Shown one piece after another: positions 1 through 9,047 of a stretch of DNA of 64,000 nt (position 1 is the first letter of the stretch; each line of letters opens with the position of its first letter). Made by a program: the position numbers and the translations under genes. The DNA lies in contig NZ_JAFIQU010000003.1 of the NCBI RefSeq assembly GCF_017355985.1, forward strand, positions 45,884-109,883, read 5' to 3'. This DNA is from Arenibaculum pallidiluteum (GTDB taxonomy: Bacteria; Pseudomonadota; Alphaproteobacteria; Azospirillales; Azospirillaceae). The notes below the pieces were generated by a model. The model saw only the letters and a program-made list of their open reading frames with translations. It did no database searches and was not told the DNA's origin.

Positions 1-90
1 GAAGGGCAGGAAGCCGGCGACCTGTCCGGCAATGTTGCCGATCTGCTGACCCATCTGGCGATTGCCGAGGGCACCGCCGAGGGCGCCGCC
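1..90 (-). repeat. Direct repeat copy 2 (90 bp, perfect)
   Basis: This block is identical at every base to 220-309, at a period of 219 bp (73 codons), within the glycine-zipper gene. It may extend further beyond the window edge. Identity holds at synonymous positions, while the adjoining 50 bases are clearly diverged. That points to recent duplication or gene conversion of this segment. Confidence 0.95.
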
Positions 91-420
91 GACAGGCGCC
101 GCGATGGTCTTCAGGATCGATCCGAACAGCCCCTGCGGGACCAGCTGCACCTGGCCGGTGGTCTCGTTCAGCACGGGAACCGTGGGTTCCTGCTGCTGCT
201 GTTGCTGCGGCCCTGCGCTGAAGGGCAGGAAGCCGGCGACCTGTCCGGCAATGTTGCCGATCTGCTGACCCATCTGGCGATTGCCGAGGGCACCGCCGAG
301 GGCGCCGCCCACTGGGGCAGCGATGCTGCCGAGAATGTCGCCTACCAAACCTTGCGGTGCCATCGCCCCCTGGTTCGCCGTCGTAGACCAGGATGCGCCC
401 TGAAGAGGTTGCGCATGCAT
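1..420 (-). CDS. Tandem glycine-zipper repeat protein, 3' part outside window
   Basis: Function unknown. Reading from ATG at 420 the frame stays open for 140 codons to the window edge, so the C-terminus is missing. The start is supported by GGAGG seven bases upstream. After a polar N-terminus of about 22 residues comes a unit running from PQGLVGDILGSI through APVGGALGGALGNRQMG to IAGQVAGFLPF, then a six-glutamine linker and a short proline- and valine-containing spacer, then a second nearly identical unit. The period is 73 residues. The GGALGGALG stretch is a typical glycine zipper, seen in membrane-inserting or self-assembling helices. No signal peptide is visible. A pore-forming peptide, bacteriocin-like or matrix protein is conceivable, but I do not recognise a family. 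A long spacer without a gene lies upstream, so the protein may be transcribed alone. Confidence 0.75.
   Translation of the reverse strand, partial: MHAQPLQGASWSTTANQGAMAPQGLVGDILGSIAAPVGGALGGALGNRQMGQQIGNIAGQVAGFLPFSAGPQQQQQQEPTVPVLNETTGQVQLVPQGLFGSILKTIAAPVGGALGGALGNRQMGQQIGNIAGQVAGFLPF
220..309 (-). repeat. Direct repeat copy 1 (90 bp, perfect)
   Basis: Partner of 1-90, in the same reading frame of the glycine-zipper gene. It encodes the APVGGALGGALGNRQMG to GFLPF part of the first unit. Confidence 0.95.
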
Positions 421-1097
421 CGTTTCCTCCAACGCCGTGGTATCGGTGGTCGATGCCGCAGTGCAGTTTCTTGGCCTGCTGCAGCGGCATTCGCGAATTT
501 CCGCATCGCCAGGACTTCTCATTGTGGGAAGTCTGCAGGTGCGGTGGCGTTGACCTTAGATTGCGCAGGTCGGGCCGTCATGAACCCAGGGCAGGGTAAT
601 TGGTACAGTTCGGATCTGGACCGGCCTGGATCCTTGATCCCGGGATCTACCACCTCCGGCGAGGGAGCCGCCGTCCCTTCGATATCGGCGCACGAGAGGA
701 TAGTCGCCACTTGGCGCCATGTATCCTCAACCGCCCTCAGCCGGCCTCAAGCGTTCCTACAGACGGACGAGAGGAATACGTTCAGGCGTTCCCATCCAGC
801 AGAAAACTCGCTTCCGTGCGGTGAGGCAAGAGAATGCGCACCGCAGAGGTAATTCGTGATTCCGCTCGTCGATCTCATAACCGCCGCGCTCGGTCGTGTG
901 CCGCCATTCCGATTGGGTCTGCGAGCCCTTTCGGACCGATCCGGCATTACTCCGGCTGCCGAGATGCCGAACGGATCGCGCTTCGCCACGGTAGGGTTAC
1001 GCTGGCTTCGGCGGGAATTACCGCGGCGGCACGACGCGCCCTGACGAAGCTGCGCAAGGAATGCAGGCGCAACGCGCCCAATCAGCGGGAGGGGCCA
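421..1097. other. 677-bp spacer without a convincing gene
   Basis: It separates the leftward glycine-zipper gene from the rightward glycosyltransferase. Reading frames exist on both strands, but their translations are arginine- and serine-rich without domains, as expected of chance frames in GC-rich DNA. An interrupted inverted repeat lies at 453-490: ATGCCGC on the left and GCGGCAT on the right, with CAGTGCAG and CTGCTGCAG inside. It sits 33 to 70 bases before the leftward start codon and could be an operator or a leader hairpin. I could not fix a promoter. Confidence 0.5.
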
Positions 1098-2111
1098 GTG
1101 ATATCCGTCGTCATGCCGTCGTACAATTCAGCCGCATTCGTGGCAGAGGCGATCGAGAGCGTCATCCGGCAGACCTATCCCCACTGGGAGCTGCTGGTCT
1201 GCGACGACGGATCCAGCGACGGGACGCAGGACATCGTTGAATCCTACGCCAGGGCCGACAGCCGTATCCGGCTGCTCCAGCACGGGTTCCGGAGCGTCAG
1301 CCGCAACTGCAACGCCGCCATCGCCGCGGCCAGGTATCCGTGGATCGCCCGCCTGGATGCCGACGATGTTATGGTTCCACGCCGCCTAGAGTGGCAGATG
1401 CGCGCGTCCGAACGGGATCCCGCCGTCGTCCTGTGGGGGGGCTACGCCCGCCTGACCAACCGCGAGGGCCGGATTCTCAGGACCGCCTGGTGCGGACCCA
1501 CCACGCATGCCGAGTACGAAAGCCAGCGCGAGGCCGGCCGCATGATGGTGATCCTCGGCCCCACGGTTATGTTCCGGCGCGACCTCTTCCTCGAACTCGG
1601 CGGTTATGACCCTCGTTTCGATTCCGCCGAGGATCTTGAGTTCCTCTCACGGATTGCGGAGCGGGGGCCAGTCCTGACGCTGCCCCGGGCCCTGACGCTC
1701 TATCGCCTCCATGGCGGCAGCATCACGGCAGGCAAGGCCGCGCATCAGGCGCGCCTGCTTCAATACATCCCCCTGCGGAATCAGGCCCGCCTCGCGCACC
1801 GCCCGGAAGAGAGGCTGGAGGAATTCCTGCACAAGCTCGATGCTGCCCCGGTCTGGAGCAGGGCGGCGGAATGGCTCTCCGGGCGCTCGCGCCAGCATTA
1901 CCGCAATGCCGTCATCCACGCGGCCGAAAGCCGTTTCGCCAAGGCAGCGGCGGCGGTCACCCTGGCCGTTCTGATGGGGCCCGGGTTCTGCCTGCCCCGC
2001 ATCAATGCGCGGCTGGCCCGCTCGATCCGTTGGCGTCAGGGGGCCCTTGCCCGGCGCGTCGCCCGGATATGGCCCCAGCGGCCGGCGGTAACGGCCGAGG
2101 CGGAGGACTGA
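1098..2111 (+). CDS. Family 2 glycosyltransferase
   Basis: Transfers a sugar from a nucleotide-sugar donor, probably in polysaccharide or glycolipid synthesis. This is a GT-A fold protein of 337 residues: the N-terminal ISVVMPSYNSA is the classic GT2 opening, DDGSSDGT is at 36-43, the metal-binding DAD is at 87-89, and AEDLEF at 177-182 contains the likely catalytic base. The C-terminal third is basic, with no clear membrane helices. The frame is open upstream to 834, but I chose GTG at 1098 because GGGAGGGG lies just before it, the GT2 fold begins there, and the upstream translation is arginine-rich and domainless. The neighbours (two GMC oxidoreductases and an acyltransferase) suggest a modified saccharide product. 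The acceptor and donor cannot be told. Confidence 0.88.
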   Translation: MISVVMPSYNSAAFVAEAIESVIRQTYPHWELLVCDDGSSDGTQDIVESYARADSRIRLLQHGFRSVSRNCNAAIAAARYPWIARLDADDVMVPRRLEWQMRASERDPAVVLWGGYARLTNREGRILRTAWCGPTTHAEYESQREAGRMMVILGPTVMFRRDLFLELGGYDPRFDSAEDLEFLSRIAERGPVLTLPRALTLYRLHGGSITAGKAAHQARLLQYIPLRNQARLAHRPEERLEEFLHKLDAAPVWSRAAEWLSGRSRQHYRNAVIHAAESRFAKAAAAVTLAVLMGPGFCLPRINARLARSIRWRQGALARRVARIWPQRPAVTAEAED

Positions 2112-2120
2112 CGAGGCTTC

Positions 2121-3728
2121 TCAGAACGCCCGAGCCGCGGGAGCCAGGCCCTTGAGGTGGTCGGCGAGCCGCAATGCCAGCGCCACGATGGTCAGGGTCG
2201 GATTGATGTAGCCCGCGCTGGGGAAGACCGAGCTGCTGGCGACGTAGAGATTCATCACGCCGTGGACTCGCAGGTCGCGGTTCACGACGCCCTTGCGGGG
2301 ATCATCGCTCATCCGCGTCGTTCCCATATGGTGGAACCCGCCATTCGGGATGCCGCCCCAGTCGAGCCCCTCGTCGAGCAGCCACGGCTCGATCCGCAGG
2401 ATGCCAAGCCCGAGGCGTACCATCTCGGCTCCCGTCTTCTCCGTCAGCCGGCGCAGCGTCCGCTTGTCGATATCGGCAATGCGCCAATCCAGTCCGACCC
2501 GCCTAAGGCCGAGGGCGTCGCGCTCGCGCGTCAGCATGACGCGGCTGTCGGGATTGGGCGACTGCTCGACCTGGGCCAGCAACTCGAGCGCCATCACATT
2601 CTCGGGGCGCGGGACGAGGCTGAGGCCGTGCAGGCTGCGTCGGTAGAGATTGTAGGCCGAGATGTCTACGTCCCTGACCACGCGCCATAGGTCGTCCACC
2701 ATCTCCAGGCCGATACCCTGGCTGCGCCAGTGCTGCCGCAGCAGCCGCAAGCTCTCGGAGGCATCTCCCGCGGCCGCGGTGAACTCCAGGCGCAGGCTGC
2801 CGTTCAGGAGCCCCTCGCGACGCTGAGCGGCCGGCGAGAGGCAGATGCCCGCCGCATGGCCCTGCCGGCCCAGCAGGTTCACATGGCGCAGATATGTCAG
2901 CAGGCGGAGCGGATCAGCGGTCGCGACCCTCGCTGCCAGGGGGTCCGGATGCTCCATGAAGTAGCGCCCCACGAGGTCGTGGCGGTTGCCGATCCCGGCA
3001 GGCTCCACCGAGTCCGACAGGAGCAGCAGGCGCGCGCTGTCGATGCCGCCGCAGGCGATGACGAAGCTGCGCGCGCGGATCTCGGCCGCCTTGCCGCCGA
3101 GCGATCGCACCGAGACGCGCTCCACCAGATTTCCCGACGGATCCGCGTGCAACTCTGTCGCATTGGCATGAAGCAGGACGCGGAGGTTCCTCGCGGCTCC
3201 GAGCCGGGCTCGATAAGCGACCCCGAAGGCCGTCCTGCCATCGTGCTTGTGCCAGAACCGCACCGTCAGGTGATCGGGATCCAGGGGCAGGGGCGAGAGG
3301 CCCATCCGCTGCCAGACCCAGTCGTCAGAACGCGCAGGGCCCAGCCCCACGAGCGGGCGGGCCGCCGCGTAGTAGGGCGTCAGTTCGGCGCGCGTGATCG
3401 GCCAGCCGCTGTCCGGGACCCAGGGGCGCGGCAGCATGTCGGCCTCGTCGAGCTCGCCGCACCAGTTGTGCCAATGGTTCGAGCTGCCGCCCAGGAAGCG
3501 CAGCCGCGCCACTTCGAGGTCCCAATAGGGCAATCCAAGATTTTCTCCCCCCGCCAGGAGCTGGGTGTCGCGCTCCAGCTCCAACCCGCCGCTCTCGACG
3601 AGCAGCACCGAAGTCGCGGTGTCGGCGAACTGGAGCGCCAGGCTGATCCCGGCAGGACCGCCGCCGATGATGCAGAGATCGGCATGAAGCGCTGCGCCGT
3701 CTTCGAGCCCGTGGAGATCGAGGATCAT
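2121..3728 (-). CDS. GMC family FAD-dependent oxidoreductase (copy 1)
   Basis: Predicted flavoprotein that oxidises an alcohol or sugar. The 535-residue protein begins with a Rossmann FAD-binding motif GGGPAG at 22-27. It carries GGSSNHWHNWCGE, typical of bacterial saccharide-type GMC enzymes, and ends with the GMC C-terminal signature: FHHMGTTRM, then SAGYINPTLTIVALALRLADH. The histidines of FHHMG and the asparagine of YINPT are the likely catalytic pair. ATG 3728 was chosen because GGGGAGG precedes it and because the paralogue at 3984 starts at the equivalent residue; upstream in-frame starts add a low-quality extension. It is convergent with the glycosyltransferase (9 bp gap) and divergent from its paralogue. 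There is no signal peptide or cytochrome domain, so the electron acceptor is unknown. Confidence 0.9.
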   Translation of the reverse strand: MILDLHGLEDGAALHADLCIIGGGPAGISLALQFADTATSVLLVESGGLELERDTQLLAGGENLGLPYWDLEVARLRFLGGSSNHWHNWCGELDEADMLPRPWVPDSGWPITRAELTPYYAAARPLVGLGPARSDDWVWQRMGLSPLPLDPDHLTVRFWHKHDGRTAFGVAYRARLGAARNLRVLLHANATELHADPSGNLVERVSVRSLGGKAAEIRARSFVIACGGIDSARLLLLSDSVEPAGIGNRHDLVGRYFMEHPDPLAARVATADPLRLLTYLRHVNLLGRQGHAAGICLSPAAQRREGLLNGSLRLEFTAAAGDASESLRLLRQHWRSQGIGLEMVDDLWRVVRDVDISAYNLYRRSLHGLSLVPRPENVMALELLAQVEQSPNPDSRVMLTRERDALGLRRVGLDWRIADIDKRTLRRLTEKTGAEMVRLGLGILRIEPWLLDEGLDWGGIPNGGFHHMGTTRMSDDPRKGVVNRDLRVHGVMNLYVASSSVFPSAGYINPTLTIVALALRLADHLKGLAPAARAF

Positions 3729-3983
3729 GCTGATCCTCCCCGGATGTCCTCGTTCGCGGGTCATCATCGGCTCGACTCTGCGCACGGCGCCACCCGGCAT
3801 CCGATGCGCCGCTCCGGAGCATTCGGCCTTCCGAAAAAGACGTAGGCGGCCAGCCATTCCGGAGCCTGGCGCATGACCATCTCCGGCTAATTCCTCGGTG
3901 AGGCCCTAACCGCGAATGTCCCGCAAACGCCGTAGACTGCTGCTGATATGGTCAGGGGATCATTTCCGAAGTGAATCCCCACC

Positions 3984-5576
3984 ATGTTCGTGGATCTCCG
4001 CTCCGTTCCGGACGAGGCGTCGATCGAGTCCGACCTCTGTATCGTCGGGGCCGGTGCCGCCGGCATCGCCATCGCCCGGGAACTGCTCGGCCATCAGGTC
4101 CGGGTGACGCTGCTGGAGAGCGGTGGCCTCGAGTACGAGGACACGGTCCAGGACCTTTGCGCCGGGGAAAGCACCGGCACGCATTCCGTGGATCTCGTCG
4201 AGAGCCGGCTGCGCTACTTCGGAGGCTCGACGAATCATTGGGGCGGCAACTGCGCGCCCTTCGACGCGATCGACTTCGAGTCCCGGAGCTGGATCCCGCA
4301 CAGCGGATGGCCGATCACGGCCGCGACGATGGCGCCCTACTTCCGGCGTGCTCTGTCCTATTGCGAGGTCGAGCCGCCGGGAGCCGATCCTGCTGACGTC
4401 GAGGCGCTGCCCGAATGGCTCGCACGCCTGCGCCTGCGCCTCGACGGCGGCGAACTGCAGGAGAAGGTCTTCCTGCACAGCCCGCCGACCCGCTTCGGCG
4501 AGGTTTACAGGGCCGCGCTCGAGCGGCCGGGCTCCAACTGCACGGTCTATGCCCACGCCAATGCGGTCGAGCTGGAGACAAACCCGGACGGGACCATGGT
4601 CACCGCGGTGCGGACGCGTGGCCTGGATGGCCGCAGCCATCGCTTCGTCGCCCGGCGTTTCGTCCTGGCCGCGGGGATCGAGAACGCCCGGCTGCTGCTG
4701 CTGTCCAACGGCGCCCGGCCGCAGGGCCTCGGAAACGAGCACGATATGGTGGGGCGCTGCTTCATGGCCCATGCCGGTCTGCATGCCGGCCGCATCATGC
4801 TCAGGGCGCCGCAGGAGACCCTGCATCTCTACGGTCTCGGCGCATGGCGCGACAAGGCCACGGGGCAGGATGTCCCGGCGGCGCTGGGCTTCCAGCCGCG
4901 GCGCGAGTTCCTGGAGCGCCACCAGATCGCGAACTGCACGGTATTCCTGGCCGAGGCCATCGAAGGCTCGTCGACGCCCGGCTTCCGGGCGCTGCGCCGG
5001 ATCGGGCGGAAGCTCAAGAACGGGCAGAGACCGCGTGACCTCGCGGCGGACATCGCCACAGTGCTGGGCGATGTCGACGCGATCGCCTATGCGACCTACC
5101 TGCGTCTGACGGAACACACCGAGCACCGCATCGCGGATCTCTTCTACATTATCGAGCAGGTTCCGGACAGGCACAGCCGCGTCATGCTGGCCGCCGATAG
5201 CGATCGTCTGGGCTGCCGCAAGCTGCGCGTCGAATGGCGGCTGGGCGAGATGGAAAAGCGAACCCTGGCCGCGGTCCAGGACCTCCTGGCACGGGAGGCG
5301 GGGCGCCTCGGCCTCGGAGCCGTGCAGGTCCGCGACCTCGACATGGACAAGCCGTTCCCCGCCGCCAGTTCGCTGTCCCATTTCATGGGCACGACGCGCA
5401 TGAGCGCGGATCCGCGGCGCGGCGTGGTCGATGCCGACTGCCGCGTGCACGGGGTCGGCAATCTCTATGTCGCCGGCGGTTCCGTGTTCCCGACCGCCGG
5501 CGCCAACATGCCGACGGCCAACATCGTGGCCCTGGCGCTCAGGCTTGCCGACCACCTCCGAGGCCGGCACGTCTGA
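3984..5576 (+). CDS. GMC family FAD-dependent oxidoreductase (copy 2)
   Basis: Second flavin oxidoreductase, 530 residues, clearly homologous to the gene at 2121-3728 along its whole length. It has GAGAAG at 22-27, then GGSTNHWGGNC, HSGWPIT, and a C-terminal SHFMGTTRM followed by GANMPTANIVALALRLADH. The first histidine of the copy 1 pair is serine here (SHFMG against FHHMG), leaving one histidine at the expected catalytic position. The two genes are divergent, with a 255-bp shared upstream region, so co-regulation is plausible. The ribosome-binding site before ATG 3984 is weak. The pair may act successively or on different positions of the product made by the neighbouring glycosyltransferase and acyltransferase; that is inference. 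Confidence 0.9.
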   Translation: MFVDLRSVPDEASIESDLCIVGAGAAGIAIARELLGHQVRVTLLESGGLEYEDTVQDLCAGESTGTHSVDLVESRLRYFGGSTNHWGGNCAPFDAIDFESRSWIPHSGWPITAATMAPYFRRALSYCEVEPPGADPADVEALPEWLARLRLRLDGGELQEKVFLHSPPTRFGEVYRAALERPGSNCTVYAHANAVELETNPDGTMVTAVRTRGLDGRSHRFVARRFVLAAGIENARLLLLSNGARPQGLGNEHDMVGRCFMAHAGLHAGRIMLRAPQETLHLYGLGAWRDKATGQDVPAALGFQPRREFLERHQIANCTVFLAEAIEGSSTPGFRALRRIGRKLKNGQRPRDLAADIATVLGDVDAIAYATYLRLTEHTEHRIADLFYIIEQVPDRHSRVMLAADSDRLGCRKLRVEWRLGEMEKRTLAAVQDLLAREAGRLGLGAVQVRDLDMDKPFPAASSLSHFMGTTRMSADPRRGVVDADCRVHGVGNLYVAGGSVFPTAGANMPTANIVALALRLADHLRGRHV

Positions 5577-5646
5577 ACGAGCCGCATACGCTGAGCGTCG
5601 CGGAGACCATGGGGGAGCGGCGGGGGAGGCAGTCCGCTCCGAGCCG

Positions 5647-6762
5647 TCAAGCGGGCTGCGCGGCCGGCGCCGACGGGCGATTCCGGTCCCGCCGGAACAG
5701 CGGCACGGGGAAGGCGAACAGCCAGCCCAGGCCGAGCGGCCGGTGCAGCGCCGCGGCGAGCGACGCCCCGGCGAGGGCTCCTGAGAACGCCACTGCCACG
5801 ACGACGGTGCCCGGAACGGACGGAAGCAGGCGGTCGAATGCCATGCTGAGGGCCGCCAGGATCGCCCAGTGAACGACGTAGATCACCAGCGAATTCCTGC
5901 CGAGAAAGCGGAGCGGCGCCGCCATCCGGCCGCGCGACAGCGCCCTGGCGCACAGCATCAGGCATGCGCCGCCGGCCAGCGTCAGCGGAAGCCCCGCGAG
6001 TTCGTAGCGCATGTTGCCGAAGGCGGCTGCGGCGGGCAGCAGGAGCACCCCGCCCGCGACGGCTGCCAGGACCGGGCCGCGGCGGGACAGGATCGGCCCC
6101 AGCTCGTCCTTTCGGGCGGCCACCCAGTCGCCCAGCAGGAAGAAGGCGAGAAGGAAGAAGAACCTGGGAATCGGCTGGCTGTTGTTGTCGACCTCGTAGA
6201 AGGCCAGGGCGATCCCCGAGACCGCGAGCGCGAGCGCCGCCAGGGGCAGCCGCGGCAGCCGCCGGATCAGCAGCGCGATGACGAAGAAGGCGAAGAGGTC
6301 GCGCAGGAACCACATGTGGCCCGGAGGCTTGTCCACGATCCGGAGCAGCAGGGTCCAGTCGTGATCGATGCCCGAGCTTCCCCCCACCAGGACCTGGAGC
6401 GCCGCATAGATCAGCGACCACAGGACGAAGGGCCACAGGATGTTCCGGACCTTGCCGTCGATGTAGGCGGCCAGCCCCTTCGCGAGCGAATGCTGGAGCA
6501 GCATGCCGGCCAGGAACACCATGGCCGGCATGCGCGCGGGGCTCAGCGCGACGCTCAGCAGCGTCATCCAGGAGGGCACGGCGAAGCCGACGCGCACCGT
6601 GAACTCGAGGGCGTGCTCGAACAGGATCAGGAGGATCGTGACGCCCCGGAAGACGTCCAGCCATCCGATCCTGGAAGTACCATGCCGCGCGGAATCCGGG
6701 CGTTCCGGAACGGTGGTGGTCGGTGCTCCGCGCAACGGATCGAGGGCGTCGCTTCTTGCCAA
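5647..6762 (-). CDS. Acyltransferase 3 family membrane protein
   Basis: Integral membrane O-acyltransferase, about 371 residues and about ten hydrophobic segments, of the family that acetylates or succinylates surface polysaccharides and antibiotics. The first segment carries the family motif WLDVFRG followed by a histidine in FEHALEF. A later conserved region reads PPGHMWFLRDLF, and a late segment reads RNSLVIYVVHW. These histidines and the arginine are the usual active-site residues. No ATG fits the start. TTG at 6762, with GGGGAT seven bases upstream, is the best candidate, so the first residues are uncertain. It is convergent with the second GMC oxidoreductase. It probably decorates the product of the local glycosyltransferase or GMC genes. 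Confidence 0.85.
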   Translation of the reverse strand: MARSDALDPLRGAPTTTVPERPDSARHGTSRIGWLDVFRGVTILLILFEHALEFTVRVGFAVPSWMTLLSVALSPARMPAMVFLAGMLLQHSLAKGLAAYIDGKVRNILWPFVLWSLIYAALQVLVGGSSGIDHDWTLLLRIVDKPPGHMWFLRDLFAFFVIALLIRRLPRLPLAALALAVSGIALAFYEVDNNSQPIPRFFFLLAFFLLGDWVAARKDELGPILSRRGPVLAAVAGGVLLLPAAAAFGNMRYELAGLPLTLAGGACLMLCARALSRGRMAAPLRFLGRNSLVIYVVHWAILAALSMAFDRLLPSVPGTVVVAVAFSGALAGASLAAALHRPLGLGWLFAFPVPLFRRDRNRPSAPAAQPA

Positions 6763-7101
6763 GGCATGATCCCCGGAATATTCCAGCGCGAATCCTCTTC
6801 AGCGGCGAAGATTCTGCAATGAGGCGATCGGATTAGCTCGCGACGAGGCGCCGGGAAAAGGCCGGTGCGCGCCGGATCCGCGTCTCGAAGCCTTTCTGCA
6901 GCGCGAGGCATGATTGCCATATCTTTGCGAGTACTTCCATAGATCCTCCGGGATTCGCCGATCGTGACCGCCTCCCGGCACAGGCGGAGCCGACGCAAGG
7001 GTCCCGCGCGGTGCGCGCATCGCGATTCGCGTGGCGTCCGGCGGCCGGTGACGCCATAGTCTTGCCCGCCCGAGAGGATGCGCGAAATACGAGGAAGAAA
7101 A
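6763..7101. promoter_or_regulatory. Divergent spacer upstream of ilvD
   Basis: This 339-bp region separates the leftward acyltransferase from ilvD. I see no gene in it. A possible minus-10 element CATAGT lies at 7055-7060, about 40 bases before the ilvD start, with a poor minus-35. A second possible promoter is TTGCCA at 6914-6919 with CATAGA eighteen bases on. No leader peptide rich in leucine, valine or isoleucine codons was found, so ilvD attenuation is not supported. Confidence 0.4.
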
Positions 7102-8958
7102 ATGCCGGTACTCCGTTCCAGAACGACCACCCATGGCCGCAACATGGCGGGCGCCCGGGGCCTGTGGCGCGCGACCGGAATGAAGGACGGCGACTTCGGA
7201 AAGCCCATCGTCGCCATCGCCAACTCCTTCACGCAGTTCGTGCCCGGCCACGTGCACCTGAAGGACCTGGGGCAGCTCGTGGCGCGGGAGATCGAGGCGG
7301 CCGGGGCGGTCGCGAAGGAGTTCAACACCATCGCGGTGGACGACGGCATCGCGATGGGCCATGCGGGCATGCTTTACAGCCTGCCCTCGCGCGAGATCAT
7401 CGCCGACAGCGTCGAATACATGGTCAACGCGCATTGCGCGGACGCGCTGGTCTGCATCTCGAACTGCGACAAGATCACCCCGGGCATGCTGATGGCGGCG
7501 TTGCGCCTGAACATCCCGACGGTCTTCGTCTCGGGCGGGCCCATGGAGGCCGGCAAGGTGAAGCTGCACGGCAAGACGCGCAAGGTTGACCTGATCGACG
7601 CCATGGTCGCCGCGGCAGACAGCCGGCTCGACGATGCGACGGTCATGGAGATGGAGCGCTCGGCCTGCCCGACCTGCGGGTCCTGCTCGGGCATGTTCAC
7701 CGCAAACTCGATGAACTGCCTGACCGAGGCTCTGGGCCTGGCGCTTCCGGGCAATGGCTCGATCGTGGCGACCCATGCCGACCGCAAGGGCCTCTTCCTG
7801 CAGGCCGCCCGCACGGTGGTCGATCTCGCGCGGCGCTACTACGAGCAGGATGACGCGAGCGTGCTGCCGCGCTCGATCGCCAGCTTCGAGGCCTTCGAGA
7901 ACGCGATGATGCTCGACATCGCCATGGGCGGGTCGACGAACACCGTGCTGCACCTGCTGGCCGCTGCGCACGAGGGCGGCGTTAACTTCACCATGAAGGA
8001 CATCGACAGGCTTTCCCGCCGCATCCCCAATCTCTGCAAGGTGGCGCCCTCGGTCCCCGACGTCCACATGGAGGACGTGCACCGGGCCGGCGGCATCATG
8101 GCGATCCTGGGCGAGCTCGACCGGGCCGGGCACCTGCACCGCGACCTGCCGGTGGTCCATGCGCCCAGCCTGGGTGCGGCGCTGGAGCGCTGGGACGTCA
8201 AGCGCAGCTCCGACCACGACGTGATGCGGTTCTATGCGGCCTCGCCGGGCGGCATCCCCACCACGGTCGCCTTCAGCCAGGAGCGTCGGTACGAATCGCT
8301 GGACCTCGACCGCGAGGGCGGTGTGATCCGGGATGCCGAGCACGCCTTCAGCCGCGACGGCGGCCTTGCGGTGCTGTATGGCAACCTGGCCGAGGACGGC
8401 TGCATCGTGAAGACGGCCGGTGTCGACGCCGCGATCCTGAAGTTCTCGGGCCCGGCGCGAATCTTCGAAAGCCAGGACGCCGCGGTGGAGGCCATTCTGG
8501 GCGACCGGATCCAGGCCGGAGACGTCGTGCTGATCCGCTACGAGGGCCCGCGCGGCGGCCCCGGCATGCAGGAGATGCTGTACCCGACGAGCTATCTGAA
8601 GTCGAAGGGCCTGGGCAAGGCCTGCGCGCTGGTCACCGACGGGCGCTTCTCGGGCGGCACCTCGGGCCTGTCCATCGGGCACGTCTCTCCGGAGGCGGCC
8701 GAGGGAGGAGCCATCGGCTTGGTCGAGGAGGGAGACCTGATCGAGATCGACATCCCGAACCGCTCGATCCGGGTCGCCCTGACCGACGAGGAGCTGGCCG
8801 CCCGCCGCGCTGCCATGGAGGCGCGGGGCGATGCCGCCTGGACGCCCCGGAACCGCCAGCGCCAGGTCTCGGTGGCACTCCAGGCCTATGCGGCCCTGGC
8901 GACCAGCGCGGCTCGCGGCGCGGTCCGTGACATGGCGAGCCTGACCCGCCGGCGCTGA
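7102..8958 (+). CDS. ilvD: Dihydroxy-acid dehydratase
   Basis: Dehydrates 2,3-dihydroxy-isovalerate and 2,3-dihydroxy-3-methylvalerate to the 2-keto acids, the third shared step of valine, isoleucine and leucine synthesis. The 618-residue length matches the E. coli enzyme (616). The sequence is strongly conserved: [20 protein letters not shown] near the N-terminus, [19 protein letters not shown] with Cys122, and [11 protein letters not shown] with Cys189, Cys192 and Cys195. Cys122 and Cys195 match the iron-sulfur ligands of the long, oxygen-sensitive form. ATG 7102 was preferred to an upstream in-frame ATG because GAGGAAG lies just before it and the E. coli protein starts at the same residue. 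It stands alone here, followed by a strong hairpin. Confidence 0.97.
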   Translation: MPVLRSRTTTHGRNMAGARGLWRATGMKDGDFGKPIVAIANSFTQFVPGHVHLKDLGQLVAREIEAAGAVAKEFNTIAVDDGIAMGHAGMLYSLPSREIIADSVEYMVNAHCADALVCISNCDKITPGMLMAALRLNIPTVFVSGGPMEAGKVKLHGKTRKVDLIDAMVAAADSRLDDATVMEMERSACPTCGSCSGMFTANSMNCLTEALGLALPGNGSIVATHADRKGLFLQAARTVVDLARRYYEQDDASVLPRSIASFEAFENAMMLDIAMGGSTNTVLHLLAAAHEGGVNFTMKDIDRLSRRIPNLCKVAPSVPDVHMEDVHRAGGIMAILGELDRAGHLHRDLPVVHAPSLGAALERWDVKRSSDHDVMRFYAASPGGIPTTVAFSQERRYESLDLDREGGVIRDAEHAFSRDGGLAVLYGNLAEDGCIVKTAGVDAAILKFSGPARIFESQDAAVEAILGDRIQAGDVVLIRYEGPRGGPGMQEMLYPTSYLKSKGLGKACALVTDGRFSGGTSGLSIGHVSPEAAEGGAIGLVEEGDLIEIDIPNRSIRVALTDEELAARRAAMEARGDAAWTPRNRQRQVSVALQAYAALATSAARGAVRDMASLTRRR

Positions 8959-8966
8959 GGCCCCGG

Positions 8967-8999
8967 GGGACGCAGGGCGGGTCTATCGCCCTGCGTCCC
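8967..8999 (+). terminator. Hairpin between convergent ilvD and UPF0173 gene
   Basis: A 13-bp perfect stem (GGGACGCAGGGCG with its complement) around a seven-base loop, eight bases after the ilvD stop. No T-run follows, so it may be a Rho-independent-like or RNA 3'-end stabilising structure rather than a classical terminator. Confidence 0.6.
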
Positions 9000-9047
9000 G
9001 GTGCCACCGGAGATCCCTGGGATCGCCCTGCTTCGGAGCTTGCGGCT

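Noticed and set aside
834-1097. Upstream extension of the glycosyltransferase frame
   Set aside because: The arginine-rich sequence lacks GT2 homology; GTG at 1098 has a strong ribosome site.
2730-3845. Large open frame opposite the GMC oxidoreductase
   Set aside because: Shadow frame: no ribosome site, low-complexity composition, while the minus strand carries the intact FAD and C-terminal motifs.
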